DNA of 22,688 nt from Trachelipus rathkii (GCA_015478945.1 JABUQX010041904.1:1-22688), one strand, 5' to 3'; shown: positions 8,580 to 19,764, counted from the first letter of the stretch. Translations and numbers: made by a program. The notes: generated by a model not told the origin, from the sequence alone.

Positions 8580-9960
8580 CCATTTTATCCTTTCTACTTA
8601 CAGGAGGAACAATTTCATAAAAAGATAATTTACCATTTTAAATTAATTCAAAATTAATATAAAAAATTTTCAGCCATTAATGGAATGGATGATATGTAAG
8701 ATTTGGATTTTATAAAAAAGAATCTTACAGAAATTGAAGACTAGAAACTTTTACTCATCACTCTGGAGAGTAAGGTAATGTATTAGATGGAATGTAATTT
8801 TATTATGCTACTTGATTTTATTTGGTCTTTTTATCAGCAATTATACAGTATTACATTTTCCATCTTTTCTTCAGTTGCAAAGTTTAAAACTTTTAGCACA
8901 ATGAAGAATTTTAAGTACTATGGAAAGTGACTCAAATTGTCTCCAATTGTTTCAACCCTGGTCACTTGACTTAGGTTTAAAAAGGATGTGCATAACCCAT
9001 TCAAACATTAGAAACATAGAGCCACATGGTCCTATCAAGACTGTCCAGTCAACCCATTAACCAAATATGCTCATGCAAATCCACAAAGCACCCTAGCGGC
9101 ATTCAGTACCAAGACTTCATCACTTCATTAAATGAAAAGCTAGGTGCTTTAGGTGCATAACACCCATAATTCGGCATAGCTCCAAATCCACATACTGATC
9201 ACTCAACATCATATCCTACCCAATCCTTTCTACAATAATTATAATCGAGCCAACTCCAACAACCCTATGCAATTTCATTCTACAAAAATTAACAACCTAT
9301 ACGAATGAATGTTTTCTCATTTCAAGATGGCATACCTTCTTCTTAATTTTCTTGCTGTGCCCCCTGGTCTCCTGTCAGTGGTCACTAAAAGAATTTATTG
9401 TCTCCATATATCAATAGCATTAAAATTTCGTCAGACTGTTATGTGATCATGTCCCCCGAGAAAAATTCAAGCCTTTTCTACAGAAACCATCCCCTACACA
9501 TCCACACCACATCCAACACACCCGCGAACCAATCCTTAGTTTGCTTTTCTACCATGCTACTCTCTCCAGCATATCTTCCTTCCGTAAACTAAGGGGCCAA
9601 ACTGTGCACAATACGCTATATACTTCGGCTAACACATAGCCTACTATAACCAAGCAGTTTACTTATATCTTCACTTCTCAATAAAGGACATTGGAAGCGC
9701 AAATAATATTATTACACCACAATCTATCACGCTATTCATATTCTTCTCCCAATATCTACTTGATTTAGCTAACTTCAAATATTGCCTATAATCACACACA
9801 CTAAATCTTTTCTTGGTCCAAACTCGAGCCAATTCCCATTCATATGTAGTTAAACTTTATTTTGAGAACCTACCTGACAGAACACTGCTACACCTTTTTA
9901 CATAACAATCCTATTTGCTACTTATCTGCCCTACTCCTCATAGAATAATCTAACGATAAT
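8580..9960. other. Unassigned non-coding DNA
   Basis: 8580-8950 is ordinary AT-rich DNA with several acceptor-like TTTCAG/CTTCAG sites (good polypyrimidine tract ending near 8877). The frames after them are very short and unrecognisable. From about 9000 to 9950 the plus strand again shows C-over-G asymmetry like 4.85-7.75 kb. A segment at about 9770-9845 resembles 20838-20912. An imperfect inverted pair, AAGCACCCTAG (near 9088) and CTAGGTGCTT (near 9141), flanks about 45 bp. Confidence 0.45.
9770..9845 (+). repeat. Dispersed repeat related to 20838-20912
   Basis: The order ATTGCC, 16 bases, AAATCTTTTCTTG, then AAACTCGAGCC and TCCCATTCAT is shared with 20838-20912 in the same orientation, with one small gap. 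The 16-base spacing after ATTGCC is conserved although its sequence is not. This points to an old dispersed repeat rather than a coding signal. Family not recognised. Confidence 0.45.
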
Positions 9961-9989
9961 GTTAGATATAATCTTATAAAATATTGTTG

Positions 9990-10082
9990 ACACTTACCCT
10001 TACTGAGGTAGCCAATCTGTAAATCATCTGCAAACTTAGAAACGTTAAAATTAAGTCCCTGGTCTAAATCATTATATATACA
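9990..10082 (-). mobile_element. Non-LTR reverse-transcriptase fragment (FADD motif)
   Basis: Minus-strand codons from 10082 read C-I-Y-N-D-L-D, then through SKFADDLQIGYLSKG to about 9990. This fits the catalytic block of non-LTR reverse transcriptases: a Y-I-N-D-L element about 12 residues before the (F/Y)ADD box, with typical SKFADDTKIG-like context. The two Asp of FADD are metal-binding catalytic residues in the family. Here the N and Y of YIND appear transposed or eroded and the residue after ADD is Leu rather than Thr. Upstream, on the minus strand, a TA tract begins at once; downstream the match fades after about 10 codons. So this is a fragment of roughly 30 codons. It may or may not derive from the same family as the tail at 2.75-3.02 kb. 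Confidence 0.68.
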
Positions 10083-10280
10083 GGATAATATAAATATATA
10101 TATATATATATTAATAATATTATTGTAGTTATATTATATATCACTAATATAATAAATATAATTACCTAATATATATAATAATAATATTACAAAAATGAAC
10201 TACAACATACTATATATATATCAATTAAATACATATAATATATAATATATAGATTAAATATTAAATACTTATTTTAATTT
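10083..10280. repeat. TA/AT-rich low-complexity tract
   Basis: TATATA and AATAT runs interrupted by short unique stretches. It directly truncates the upstream side of the reverse-transcriptase fragment. Confidence 0.85.
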
Positions 10281-10289
10281 ATTAATTTT

Positions 10290-10500
10290 TTTACACAGAG
10301 ATAACAGCAGTCACTACACGGGCAAGAAGCCTAAATCAGGAGCGCAAGGTGTACTCGTTATTATACGTTCCGAACAGGAACGGACCAAGGCCCAAGGAAG
10401 AATATCATTCACATTCTCCACTCCAGACCGTTGCGAACTTGAGGGACCCTTCAGCTTATTAGGTTGCAGAGTGCTCACTTAACACTGCACTATACTCGGC
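10290..10500. other. GC-richer island between TA tracts
   Basis: About 200 bp of higher GC, including a perfect hairpin CGTTCC-gaaca-GGAACG at 10366-10382. No open frame of note and no recognised RNA gene. An island embedded between AT tracts like this is often a transposon fragment, but no diagnostic end was found. Confidence 0.35.
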
Positions 10501-11960
10501 AGCTTTTAATATAAATATAAAATATAAAATATCAAAAAATAATTAAAAAAATATACACATGCCATCATAAAACTATAAGTATTACTATCAATTATCATAT
10601 ATCATATTAAACCCGATTACTAAATTATCCATCATGAGTTAACACCATACTCATCACTTACTATCATTATCGTTATCGCATCAAACTCACATAATATTAT
10701 TCACATCTTTTAGCTTATCAATACCATCACTGATCACAATTAATTATCATTACCATTATTAACATTACCACCACTATATAAATATATTATGGTAGTTTTA
10801 AATTTTTCACTAGTATTATTCTGTTGGGAAGAAGCACATCGAAACTATTAAATTATTCGTACTAAATATATCTAAAGCCTAGAATTGGGTCTACAAGTAG
10901 AAACCCTGAGTAAGTCCTCGACATCATCACTATCAACACATATACATTAATTTAAAACCATTACTAAACAACTAAGATTGATAATACAATATGAAATCAC
11001 AGTATTTAAATAATTAACACTAAAAAAAAACAAAAGAAGAGCAGAATACATCAAGGAATTAAAATCTAAATTCAAAAAAGAGAGAGAAGACATCTTATGC
11101 TCTTGAACAAAAACAAAAGAAGCCAAATACGACTCAATAGTAGAACTACATATTCAAGAGAAACAATCGATCATTTCCATCCACTCACAGCAACCCTAAA
11201 CAACAATTAATTCATAGCCGTACGACTGCTAATCATCTAGATGAACTCTCAAATGTCCTGTTAAGTGACTAGTCAATTTTGGTTAACAGTCACCCTATGA
11301 TTCGATTTTTTTGCTCCTCACCCTAACTATAGACACCATTGCACATATATTAATCACTCACAACAAAGATAAAAAAAATTGAGAGTAATAAGAAAAAGAA
11401 CCATAGATAAAAATAAGTTTAATCTTTCGAGCTAATCAAACCTAAAAATTCCAAACACGCGTCACATATTCGATTGTCTTAGAGAATTCTATAACTTCGA
11501 TATAGTATATAAATGTCACGAGTATCATTATAAAAATATTTCCCACCTATTCAAATAAAGAATTTAATTTCCAGTATCTGTGGATTCAAATCTTATGCAT
11601 CACACCATCCATGTGATACTATAAAAATAAACACACAAGAGCTAAAAAAATCTTTCCTTCTAGAGCTAGAACACCTCTATACTGTGATTTAGAATGTGAG
11701 ATAAGTCGAAGGATTATTAGTAGTCGTCACTTACATTCCTAGTCTCTCACCCCTACGATCTACCAATTTCCTCTCTTTTCCTTTCCCAGCTGTTTTTATA
11801 TCGCATCCAACACCGACGACAGTCAGCAATTCCACATCAAAAAAGTCAAACGTATAATAGTAAATCAGTAATATCCTAGATATCACAATAAGCAATACCG
11901 GCCATCATTTAACCAATGCCGATACCATCACTATACCCAAAAATAATAGCGAATAATGAT
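10501..11960. other. Unassigned A/C-rich non-coding DNA
   Basis: 10640-10780 is a degenerate ATC/ATT trinucleotide tract (ATCATT, ATTACC and CATTAC variants). Around 11010-11120 the strand is purine-rich. No open frame of 60 codons and no motif found. A second weak ATC-like patch lies at 11880-11940. Confidence 0.6.
10640..10780. repeat. Degenerate ATC/ATT trinucleotide tract
   Basis: Repeated CATCAC, TATCATT, TACCATT and similar words, with no perfect array left; most likely an aged microsatellite. Confidence 0.55.
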
Positions 11961-13025
11961 AAATTATATCCTATATCTAGATACTTATATATCGAATACA
12001 ATATATAGTAATACATAAATATAATATATATATATAAATATATATATTAATATAATAATATATATATATATATCACACTAATTAAATATTATATTGAATA
12101 TTAATAATTATATATATACAATATATATATACTATATAATATTTATATATTAAATAACTATATAACTATATAATAAATTATACTGAATATATAAGATATT
12201 ATATGTATATATATTACTATAAATAAACATATATATAGTATATATATTTAATATATATATAAATTATATAGATATCTCCGTATAAATATGCATGGTGGAT
12301 CCAGCGAATTTTTTTCAAAAAGGGGGGCCAACAAAATCGGTCTTTTATATATATAATAATAATATAATATAATTTATATAGTATAATAATTAATATAATA
12401 TATATTATATATAATACTATATAAAAATATATATAATACTATATATAATATATATATATATTATATATATAATAATTAATTATATATATACTATATACCT
12501 TATATAATAATATGTGTAGATATAAGAATATGAGTGATCTGATCTAAGATTATTGTTAATGAGGAATGAACGCTGTGGATATGTAACTAACGACAAGATA
12601 ATAAAAGCTCATAGACATATGTGCACGTGTTCATACGTCTCATATATACATACATCATAACTACATAATATTATATATAATTCACATAATGGGGTAGTAT
12701 ATATATAGACCTGAGGATACCAATATATCATTAAAATTCTATACTATAGTAAAAAAAATGGAATAAATATAATTAATAATTTACTTCAGCATATAATAAG
12801 ATTAACTATATCATATATATACAATATAACTAATAATTTTATACATACATCTATCATCATATATATATAATATATATATATAATATATATATGAATTATA
12901 TAAGTAATTATATATAACTATATATATAACTGAAAAGATATAATATATATAATATATATATATATTATATATAATAACTATATATATATATATTATATAT
13001 AAATATAGTATATATATATAATGAT
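11960..13025. repeat. Extended TA-rich block with unique islands
   Basis: TATATA tracts cover about 1 kb, broken by unique islands at about 12275-12345 (contains a GGGGGG run) and 12530-12660. The Tyr/Ile-rich minus-strand frame at 12811-13089 is a repeat artefact. Confidence 0.88.
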
Positions 13026-14720
13026 GAAGGAAAATATTTATATTAATTTCTAAGTAAAAATGAAATAAGTAATAAATTTCTAAAATCATCTACTATGTTT
13101 AGTAACTTAACCCAGGTTACATGAGAGAGCGAGAGTCCGAGATACATCTTCAGTTTTATTCAATATTTCGATGTATACAGAGAGGTCATAGGCAAATCCA
13201 AAAGTCACTTCTACCCAATATATTTTACTCAAGTAGTTTTCACAAAGTCATAATTGAACCTTCTATTTTACTAGAAAGCAGTAGTCAACTGGAATTGCCA
13301 GTATTTTGCAACAAGATTAAATCGTAAGATTGTGAAATCTGATACAAAAACATATTTACTTCCTATCACTGTTTTTTATTAGGCAGTTGCTGAAAAAGCT
13401 TTTTGAGCTCCAATAAATCCTATTACCTGCTCTTTACTAAATTGCTGCAATCGCCTTTAGAGATCTTCTTACTATAAAAATTTACATTATTTAAGCTGTG
13501 CTCTGGCACGATACAAATTCGTTAAAAATTCGGAAAACTAAATATGCAAAAAATATATAATAAATCTTATATATATATAAAATTCTTTCATCTCTCTATT
13601 CGATATAAATCTATCTATACCAACATATTATGGTAATATAAAATGGATATGCGATAAATACAGGCTGGTTCAAGAATAGGAATGTTAAGGTCGTAATGGG
13701 AATTATGTTAATTCTTTAACTAAACACTCCCACACATTGACAACCTCAAAATTCAGATGACACTAATCACACATTTTTGTCCCAATAAATATACTCAATA
13801 ATTGCTATATAATGTCATTTTCTTACTATATGCGTATAATTATAAGTCTTAACTAGATTCACTACATTTAGCCCTACTCACAGAGAGTCATAGACGTTAT
13901 CTGAGACGTCGTTTAGAGATAATTGGATACATTTTAATCCACTAGATAGTTCTGTCTTAATATATCAAAAAAAGGTAAGATCTACAAGATGCACTATATA
14001 CACTTTGTTTCCGAGATTATTGGTACTGTCGTTTCTATTACACACACTGCGCTACTACAACACTCACTATTCACATTTAGAATTGTGTATATCTACACAC
14101 ACTGAGCTTATCCACTATTGGGATCTATTACACATCCATCCATAAAACTAAATAACTATATTCATTCTCTAGCGTTGCTCCACACGCATGTAATCTTTTC
14201 GCAGACCTTCTTATACAATCCTTCTATGCTAACTACACTTAGAAGAACAAATCTCTTTATTCTTGCGTTCATTACAACTTTTGTCCCTAGCATTCTACAA
14301 GAAAAATGTATCAGTGAGCAGTAATTAAGAAAAAAACCATATTCGCACTGAGCACTAAAATAGTTTATGTTCTGAACCGTGTTACGAAGAGGCACACTAC
14401 AGGCTCACAGGTCATAATAGATTAAGCAAATTGGGGCCAAAAAGCAGTGAGTATACATAGCTTTGTGACATTTTCGCCTTGCTATACTCCTCTCTGAACC
14501 ACCACTACCCACTGCGATCACAGGAAACTCATTGCTGCTCTAAGCACCGGCTCAGAGAAGTTAGTCGTACATAGCCGTAACCTCTAACCGGCGCTCTAAT
14601 AGATTATTCATATCCAAACCAACTTTACGTCGTACAATGTTATTCGTATATCATATTAATAGTGTAGCAGAACAGTAGATAAATTACTGGGTCATCACAG
14701 AGATCATTTCTCGAACATAC
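13026..14720. other. Unassigned non-coding DNA
   Basis: Ordinary AT-rich composition. Short open frames on both strands (13121-13327 and 14118-14324 plus; 14162-14395 minus) carry no motif and no convincing splice pair. A 12-bp palindrome AAAAAGCTTTTT lies near 13397. Confidence 0.55.
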
Positions 14721-14800
14721 AAATTTGAGGAGAAGAGAAGAGGTGATGGATGTATTTTAGAAAGGGCAATTGATTTGCTAGCTGTGACTGAAACAAAAAT
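14721..14800 (+). repeat. Dispersed repeat, copy 2 (inverted relative to 7753-7838)
   Basis: Plus-strand counterpart of the minus-strand copy near 7.8 kb. Shared blocks in order are GAGGAG, AGAGGTG, GGATGTATTTT, AAAGGGCAA, TTGATTTGC, GCTGTGA and an A-rich run. The two copies form an inverted pair about 6.9 kb apart. Divergence is substantial, so independent insertions of one family are more likely than ends of one element. Confidence 0.6.
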
Positions 14801-14894
14801 GGAAAAAAGAACAAAAAAAAATCATCCTTCGAGCGGTAGAAAAGAAAGTTAGTGTCGATGAGGTATAAAAGGTTAATACGATCGTACGACTTAC

Positions 14895-15078
14895 CAGCTA
14901 AACACATTAGCGCCATACTGGGAACAGCAATCGGGAAATTCAGATAAAGATTCTGCAATTCTGATGACATCACTAATACGAGACAAATGTTAGTTATTGA
15001 TAGTTCTTTATTGCACAATTTTAGCGTTAAAAATGATGTGTCATAGTAGTGTGGATGAGAATGTCTACTAGAGAGCAT
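14895..15078 (-). CDS. Possible exon, unknown product
   Basis: On the minus strand an ATG at 15078 opens 61 codons up to a good donor, TTTAGCTG|GTAAGT, with the GT at 14894-14893. A nearer Met (MALMCLA) lies just before the donor. The frame continues past the donor into the dispersed repeat at 14721-14800, so if the frame is coding, splicing at this site would avoid the repeat. The peptide includes a hydrophobic patch (ITNICLVLVM) and no recognisable domain. No acceptor or partner exon was identified. Chance is a fair explanation. Confidence 0.17.
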
Positions 15079-15079
15079 C

Positions 15080-16307
15080 TAAAGGTACAAAGTATACTAA
15101 GAGATCATTAAATGACGGATATTTATCATAGCACTAGTTATGTATTAGTGATGTTCTTGAAAGAACTATCGGTCTCGCAGCAATACGCATACATAATTAT
15201 TAAAAAGACCCGTTCCCGATAAATTACAACAGGTTATCCACTGAGGGCCTGAGAGATTTCGCTTCAACCATGAGTCCAGAGAATTTTCTGCGCATGTAAC
15301 TATTATATAATCTGCAATGTAGTTTTGATGGTTGAGCGTACCTAGGATTTAGTCATTACAAGAACTTAATCCTATCTAAAACAATGGATAACTTAGCGCG
15401 CCCGTAACTAAGAATTTTGTCTGTCTGTCTAACCAGTGTTACCCTTTCTTCTGATGTCAATCTGTTTCAAGCTCTACGAATGTTTTCATTGAACCTGCTT
15501 TTTCTATATCCTCTTCTAATGCGATCTTTTGCTAAACATATGTAGTTGGCCCCATTGTTTTGAAAGATCACGTGCTTGCTTTAAAAAGGTTTGAATAATG
15601 CCTCGAGCCAAAAACCTCACAATTCTTCTCCTTACCTTTTGTTCCAAAACCACTATAGCAATTGAGCAATAAACCTCAACGTTTTTATCACTGGTAAGCA
15701 ACCACTAAAACTCATGAAAGCCACTTTCTTTAAAACAATTATCTTTCCGACCTTGAGCCTAGTCCTGAGCAGGATATATTATACTTTGAATCTAGTTTCC
15801 AAAGATATTTAACATAATTCAATTTTCCTGAGTGTTTAAGTACTGTACCTATAAATGCCAATCGTTGAGAGACAATCTTTCTGTATCTTGAGATTGCTCC
15901 GACTATAGAGCTTGTGAAGAAAGACACATTGTCCGTCTAAGTGAAATTTTGCCAATCTGCTATCTCAAGTTACTCAGCAATAAGGAAAATTTATAGTACC
16001 TTCGAATAATATTTAATCTTTATACTATAGGTGCTACTTATTTTTTGTTGGAAAAAGTCTCTATATTGTCTTGGTTTCATATATTTTTGAGTAATTTTTA
16101 ATTGAACAACAAATAAGAACGGAAACAGAGTGAAAATTATGAGCGCATCACTCTATATCAGTACAACAAAACTAATAACATATCAACATAGCAATGATTT
16201 GAAATAACCCCTTAAACAATAGATCAAATAGCTTACCACAGACACCCAATGTTCATTAGTAAGTAACGTGCGAGAGAGCGAGAGAATTAAGACATCTCTC
16301 TGTCTAA
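15080..16307. other. Unassigned non-coding DNA
   Basis: Two adjacent minus-strand frames (15739-15927 and 15516-15701) look slightly protein-like but carry no motif, clear splice pair or shared frame. I leave them unannotated. GA-rich words begin near 16270, just before the next TA tract. Confidence 0.5.
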
Positions 16308-16590
16308 TATAATATATATTAGAGATATTTATATATTATATATTATAATATATAATATAATAACTATCTTATTTATTATATATTATATTATTTATATTAT
16401 TTATTTTTAATCAAATAAAATATATCTATAATATAAATATATAATATATATAATATAGATATATAGATAGTATATGTACGGTATATAATTTATATATATT
16501 AATAATTATATAGTTCGTATACAGTTATATAGTATGATTATATGGCCATATAATTATATAATGAGTATATATAAATATACATATACTAAT
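16308..16590. repeat. TA-dinucleotide tract
   Basis: TATATA/ATTATA repeat with interruptions, ending about 16590 where more balanced sequence begins. Confidence 0.9.
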
Positions 16591-17183
16591 TGTTACGAGG
16601 GGATCTAGTGCAACGTAATCTCAGGAATCTGGATCACTGGACCAAGGATGATTTACTTTGAGGATGGAAGGGAATTGAGTCGACGAAAGGAAACTGGCTC
16701 CCACCACGAGAGAGAGAGAGAGAGAAAATATATGAAACCCTACGGCATAGAAGGATGAGAGAGGGGAATGTATATGACGCCGGTAGGGTTCTGTCAGTCC
16801 CACGCATATAAACAATATATATACCCGCCCGTGTCGACGTGGGAGAGAAAGAAAAAAGAAGAAGAGGGTAACGTCTCGAAGAGGAGAAGCTGAGTATGAG
16901 CTAGAGGCCGCCGAGAGTGTAGTGAAGTATCAATGAGAGGAGTGTGGAGAACACCACACAGCGACACAATACTTCATAAAACATATATACTTAACAAAAA
17001 TAATACATTACTACAACTGCTGGCTTGGATAGAAAATTATATACTAGAGAAAAAGAAATGAGACCTAATTAATTAGTTTTATAGGAAATAAGTTAAGTTA
17101 AGTAAATAAAACAACGTTTATCTAAAATATGGCTAATTCGACGCTGGACGGGGAGCGATAAGTAACAAACACCTCGAACTTAC
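16591..17183. other. Purine-rich, CpG-containing stretch
   Basis: The plus strand is G/A-rich, with a (GA)n run at about 16709-16727 and a purine run at 16843-16868. CpG words (CGACG, CGCCGG, GCCGCC) are commoner than elsewhere in the window. A CATATAAA word at 16805 resembles a TATA box, but no initiator or exon can be fixed. It lies on the 3' side, in minus-strand terms, of the candidate start exon at 17184-17220. It could be intron, or the promoter or UTR of an unseen plus-strand transcript. Confidence 0.35.
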
Positions 17184-17220
17184 CACGACACGCATCGATG
17201 ATCTCGCGCGAGAAAGCCAT
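17184..17220 (-). CDS. Candidate first coding exon, minus strand
   Basis: On the minus strand, GGCTATGG at 17220 gives an ATG in good Kozak context (G at -3 and +4). It is followed by MAFSREIIDACR and then a strong donor, CGTG|GTAAGT, with the GT at 17183-17182; the intron would be phase 1. An in-frame TAA lies seven codons upstream, so 17220 would be the true start. The exon is unusually CpG-rich and includes the 12-bp palindrome TCTCGCGCGAGA (17202-17213), in contrast to the AT-rich surroundings. With only 12 codons the protein cannot be named. No second exon was recognised at lower coordinates. Another candidate minus-strand exon lies upstream at 18467-18594. Confidence 0.33.
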
Positions 17221-18466
17221 AGCCAACAGAGTATAGCTTTAAATCACTCAAACAACACTCACATCATACATAGAATATCATGACCTCTAGCTGACGCCGG
17301 ATAAAATAATACAGAAAAATATAAAATGTCGGATATCTCACCAAGAGAGAGAGAGTTCATCACAAATAAATAATAAATTACCCACTCGCAGTTACCCTTT
17401 CATTAAATGTAAGCATAAGACAAGAATGGCAGACTGATTTGCAATCGCAAAACAATAATAATTATCGGGTTAATAATGTCAAAACACACGTGTGTAACTA
17501 TAGGGATATTCAAATTAATACAAAAAATATCAGAATCCCAAAATTATTATAACTACAGAACAAATTATATAATACTGAAATATAATAACGAATGAATTTT
17601 TTTTTTGGTCTTCAAGACAATTTGATGGAGAGGAGCTCTTTCAATTAAAACTTATAACAGTTATGTTAAATAGCCCACATGTATATATATATAATCGACA
17701 CCTAATGAGAAATAACGAATATTACGGCAGCTTTAAAAAACGATGACGATTAGAGGTTAAACAAGTTACAGATTATTACTAACTTAAATTCACACGTTAT
17801 AGGACCCTCCATCGGAAAAGCATCACATAACGGCAGAAAATTAAGACGAGCCCCCATTGCCGCGAGCATTCGAACTATAATATCAGGCAATTATGAGCCA
17901 CAATTGAACAGACCTGGTGGTGAATAATAACCAATAAACAGACAGGACACGCGAGTCACGATAGAAATCGTCCCACAGGAAAGAGGAGTACAGGAAGAAT
18001 TGATCACATGAGATCTTCGCAGCAACCGAGAAATAAAAACTCAAGCCCGGATCGATAACTCCGATCGGCTCCGAGATTTGATCCCGCAGAAAACGCAGTG
18101 TACAAAATCTAGAACGCAAGCTATAGTCCGAGCAATTGGAAAAATAAACAATTCGCAGTGAACAGAAATCAATGTAAACGTATAAAAGAACAGGTACAAT
18201 AAAAAACACAATACCCTAATCTAGTGGGATCGTAAAATCGAATAATTGACGGTACAGATTAATTAATACCGAGTTTTGACAGCAGCAGAATACTTGGTGC
18301 TAACTGTACTAAAATTTTTATAATACAGATCTTCCAAACAATTGTTTACGTGCCGTTGTGTTTCCACGTAACCTAAAAAGAAGGTTCATAAGTATTGTAG
18401 GAAGAATAAAGAGAATCTGTCATGATATAGCTTCTATAGGAATATGCAATGCACATTTAAACTTAC
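17221..18466. other. Non-coding DNA between two candidate minus-strand exons
   Basis: If 18467-18594 and 17184-17220 belong to one minus-strand transcript, this is intron or upstream promoter. It has a GA microsatellite at 17345-17354, a T-run at 17597-17608 and a 108-codon minus-strand frame (17883-18209) that is rich in hydrophobic and aromatic residues but has no known motif. I see nothing else. Confidence 0.4.
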
Positions 18467-18594
18467 TTATTTTAGCTCTTGAGCTATTGTCCAACAACAG
18501 CCCTGGTCGTCCTCCTTGAGCCTTCCACTCGGTAGGCCCCGGCGGAGCGCACCATACATCATCTACTGAGACATCGCGAAGGCAAAGCAGCAAT
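18467..18594 (-). CDS. Candidate internal exon, minus strand
   Basis: Both splice sites look good. The acceptor is a long pyrimidine tract (ATTTATTTTTTTTCCCTTCAG on the minus strand, split here as ATTTATTTTTTTT then CCCTTCAG), ending at 18595. The donor is AAAATAA|GTAAGT, with the GT at 18466-18465. The 128-bp segment is much GC-richer than its flanks and is open for 42 complete codons, entering after one base and leaving in phase 1. The peptide begins LLLCLRDVSVDDVWCAPPG and ends GLLLDNSSRAKI. No family is recognised. The frame stays open past the donor to 18420, so an alternative is a GC-rich repeat fragment that happens to carry splice-like ends. Confidence 0.35.
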
Positions 18595-18629
18595 CTGAAG
18601 GGAAAAAAAATAAATGCAGAGAATTTACC

Positions 18630-19020
18630 CAATAACTACATATTATAATAACAATAATAGCTATCTATGAGAGATAATCTACTATAATATATAAGTTACC
18701 TATTATAGTATATATATAATATAGTTATATATTATTAATATACTATACAATATATCTATATTATATATTAAGCATACTTACTAAAATATATATCATACTC
18801 AATATATAATGCAGTGATACATATATAGTCACAGCATATATATATACTATAATGATATAATTATATCATAAGCTAACCTGCGCTATTAATATACAAAGGG
18901 TAATAATAGGGTAGTATAAAGAGTGGTGGTAAGAGTATAAAAGTGATAGTTATCCCTTATAGTATCAAGATAACTATATATATATGTATATACTCGAGAT
19001 ATAGGCATTAAATGCTATAC
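18630..19020. repeat. TA-rich tract
   Basis: Imperfect TATATA/CTATA repeats with a unique patch at about 18870-18965 containing AGTATAA/GGTAGTA words. Confidence 0.82.
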
Positions 19021-19290
19021 CAATATAAGAATTTAATTGAAATAAGCATAGTAAAACAATTATGCAGCTTGTCCTCTTTTTCCCTGTAAAAACTTATCCA
19101 AGAGGACTACGAGAATAATGTTCGTTCACAGCGACGAACTAATAAATAATTTAAAACCTCAGACACTCTAGATTATTATTATACGAACGGATTTGAATAC
19201 TTAAAAATTTTAGTGTAGCCAAAAAAATTATTTTTGTGTTCCTCTGCGCTGGCATGGCCCCCTGGCGACCCCTGATTAGCCACTGATAAT
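19021..19290. other. Unassigned non-coding DNA
   Basis: Contains an inverted repeat GTCCTCTT (19071-19078) / AAGAGGAC (19100-19107) with a 21-base loop, and a GC-rich patch at about 19240-19275. No gene recognised. Confidence 0.5.
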
Positions 19291-19515
19291 ATTACTAGAT
19301 ATAGATATTATAGCTATAATATATCTACTTATACGATACATATAGACTCATACCTATATATAACCTATATAGTACTATATACATATAAGTACAATACTAT
19401 ATAAATATATATACTAATATAAATAGGTGAGTTGATATATAAATAACTAAACAGAGTCACACTATACCACCTATACATTAGACCTATATATATATACTAT
19501 ATATATATCCAGATA
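19291..19515. repeat. TA-rich tract
   Basis: TATATA/ACTATA/CCTATA repeats of the same type as the other tracts. Confidence 0.85.
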
Positions 19516-19734
19516 TTATAATAATAGCAGTCTGACAATGGCCAATATAATGTACTAATAAAAAAGGAAAAAATGCGGTAGTGATGTAGAGCCGATAGTC
19601 ACTCGGTATCAGCATAGCGCCATTTTCTAGTATCAGTATTGGTTAATATGGCGATACTCTTACTGTTCGGGTGACAATATGAGAACTTCTTAGATTCAAT
19701 TAATAAATGCAACAGCATTTAAAATAAGGGAGGT

Positions 19735-19764
19735 CAGCTTTTTGGCCCTAGGGCCAAAAAGCTG
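19735..19764. repeat. Perfect 30-bp palindrome
   Basis: The left arm CAGCTTTTTGGCCCT (19735-19749) is followed with no spacer by its exact reverse complement (19750-19764). The outer flanks continue the symmetry imperfectly (GGGAGGT on the left, TAACCC on the right). No recognised element has this structure. Possibilities are a head-to-head junction of two copies of a short repeat, a hairpin-type miniature transposon, or an assembly fold-back. Confidence 0.9.

Noticed and set aside
8594..8640. Minus-strand MVNYLFMKLFLL followed by GTAAGT, a possible signal-peptide exon
   Set aside because: Only twelve codons in AT-rich DNA, with no start context or neighbouring exon. The same site is also an acceptor-like CTTACAG on the plus strand.
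8865..8930. Good plus-strand acceptor followed by AKFKTF, tempting as part of an ISCU-like protein together with 3541-3647
   Set aside because: Similarity stops after six residues, the cysteine expected next is missing, and the phase from the 3647 donor does not fit.
12276..12345. Apparent similarity between the GC island at 12.3 kb and that at 19.24-19.28 kb
   Set aside because: Only a GGGGGGCCA-type word is shared; not enough for a repeat call.
12811..13089. Tyr/Ile-rich minus-strand frame of 92 codons
   Set aside because: A direct translation of TA repeats; the same applies to 2191-2412 and 2334-2528.
15516..15927. Two adjacent minus-strand frames that look faintly protein-like
   Set aside because: No motif, no consistent frame and no good splice pair between them.
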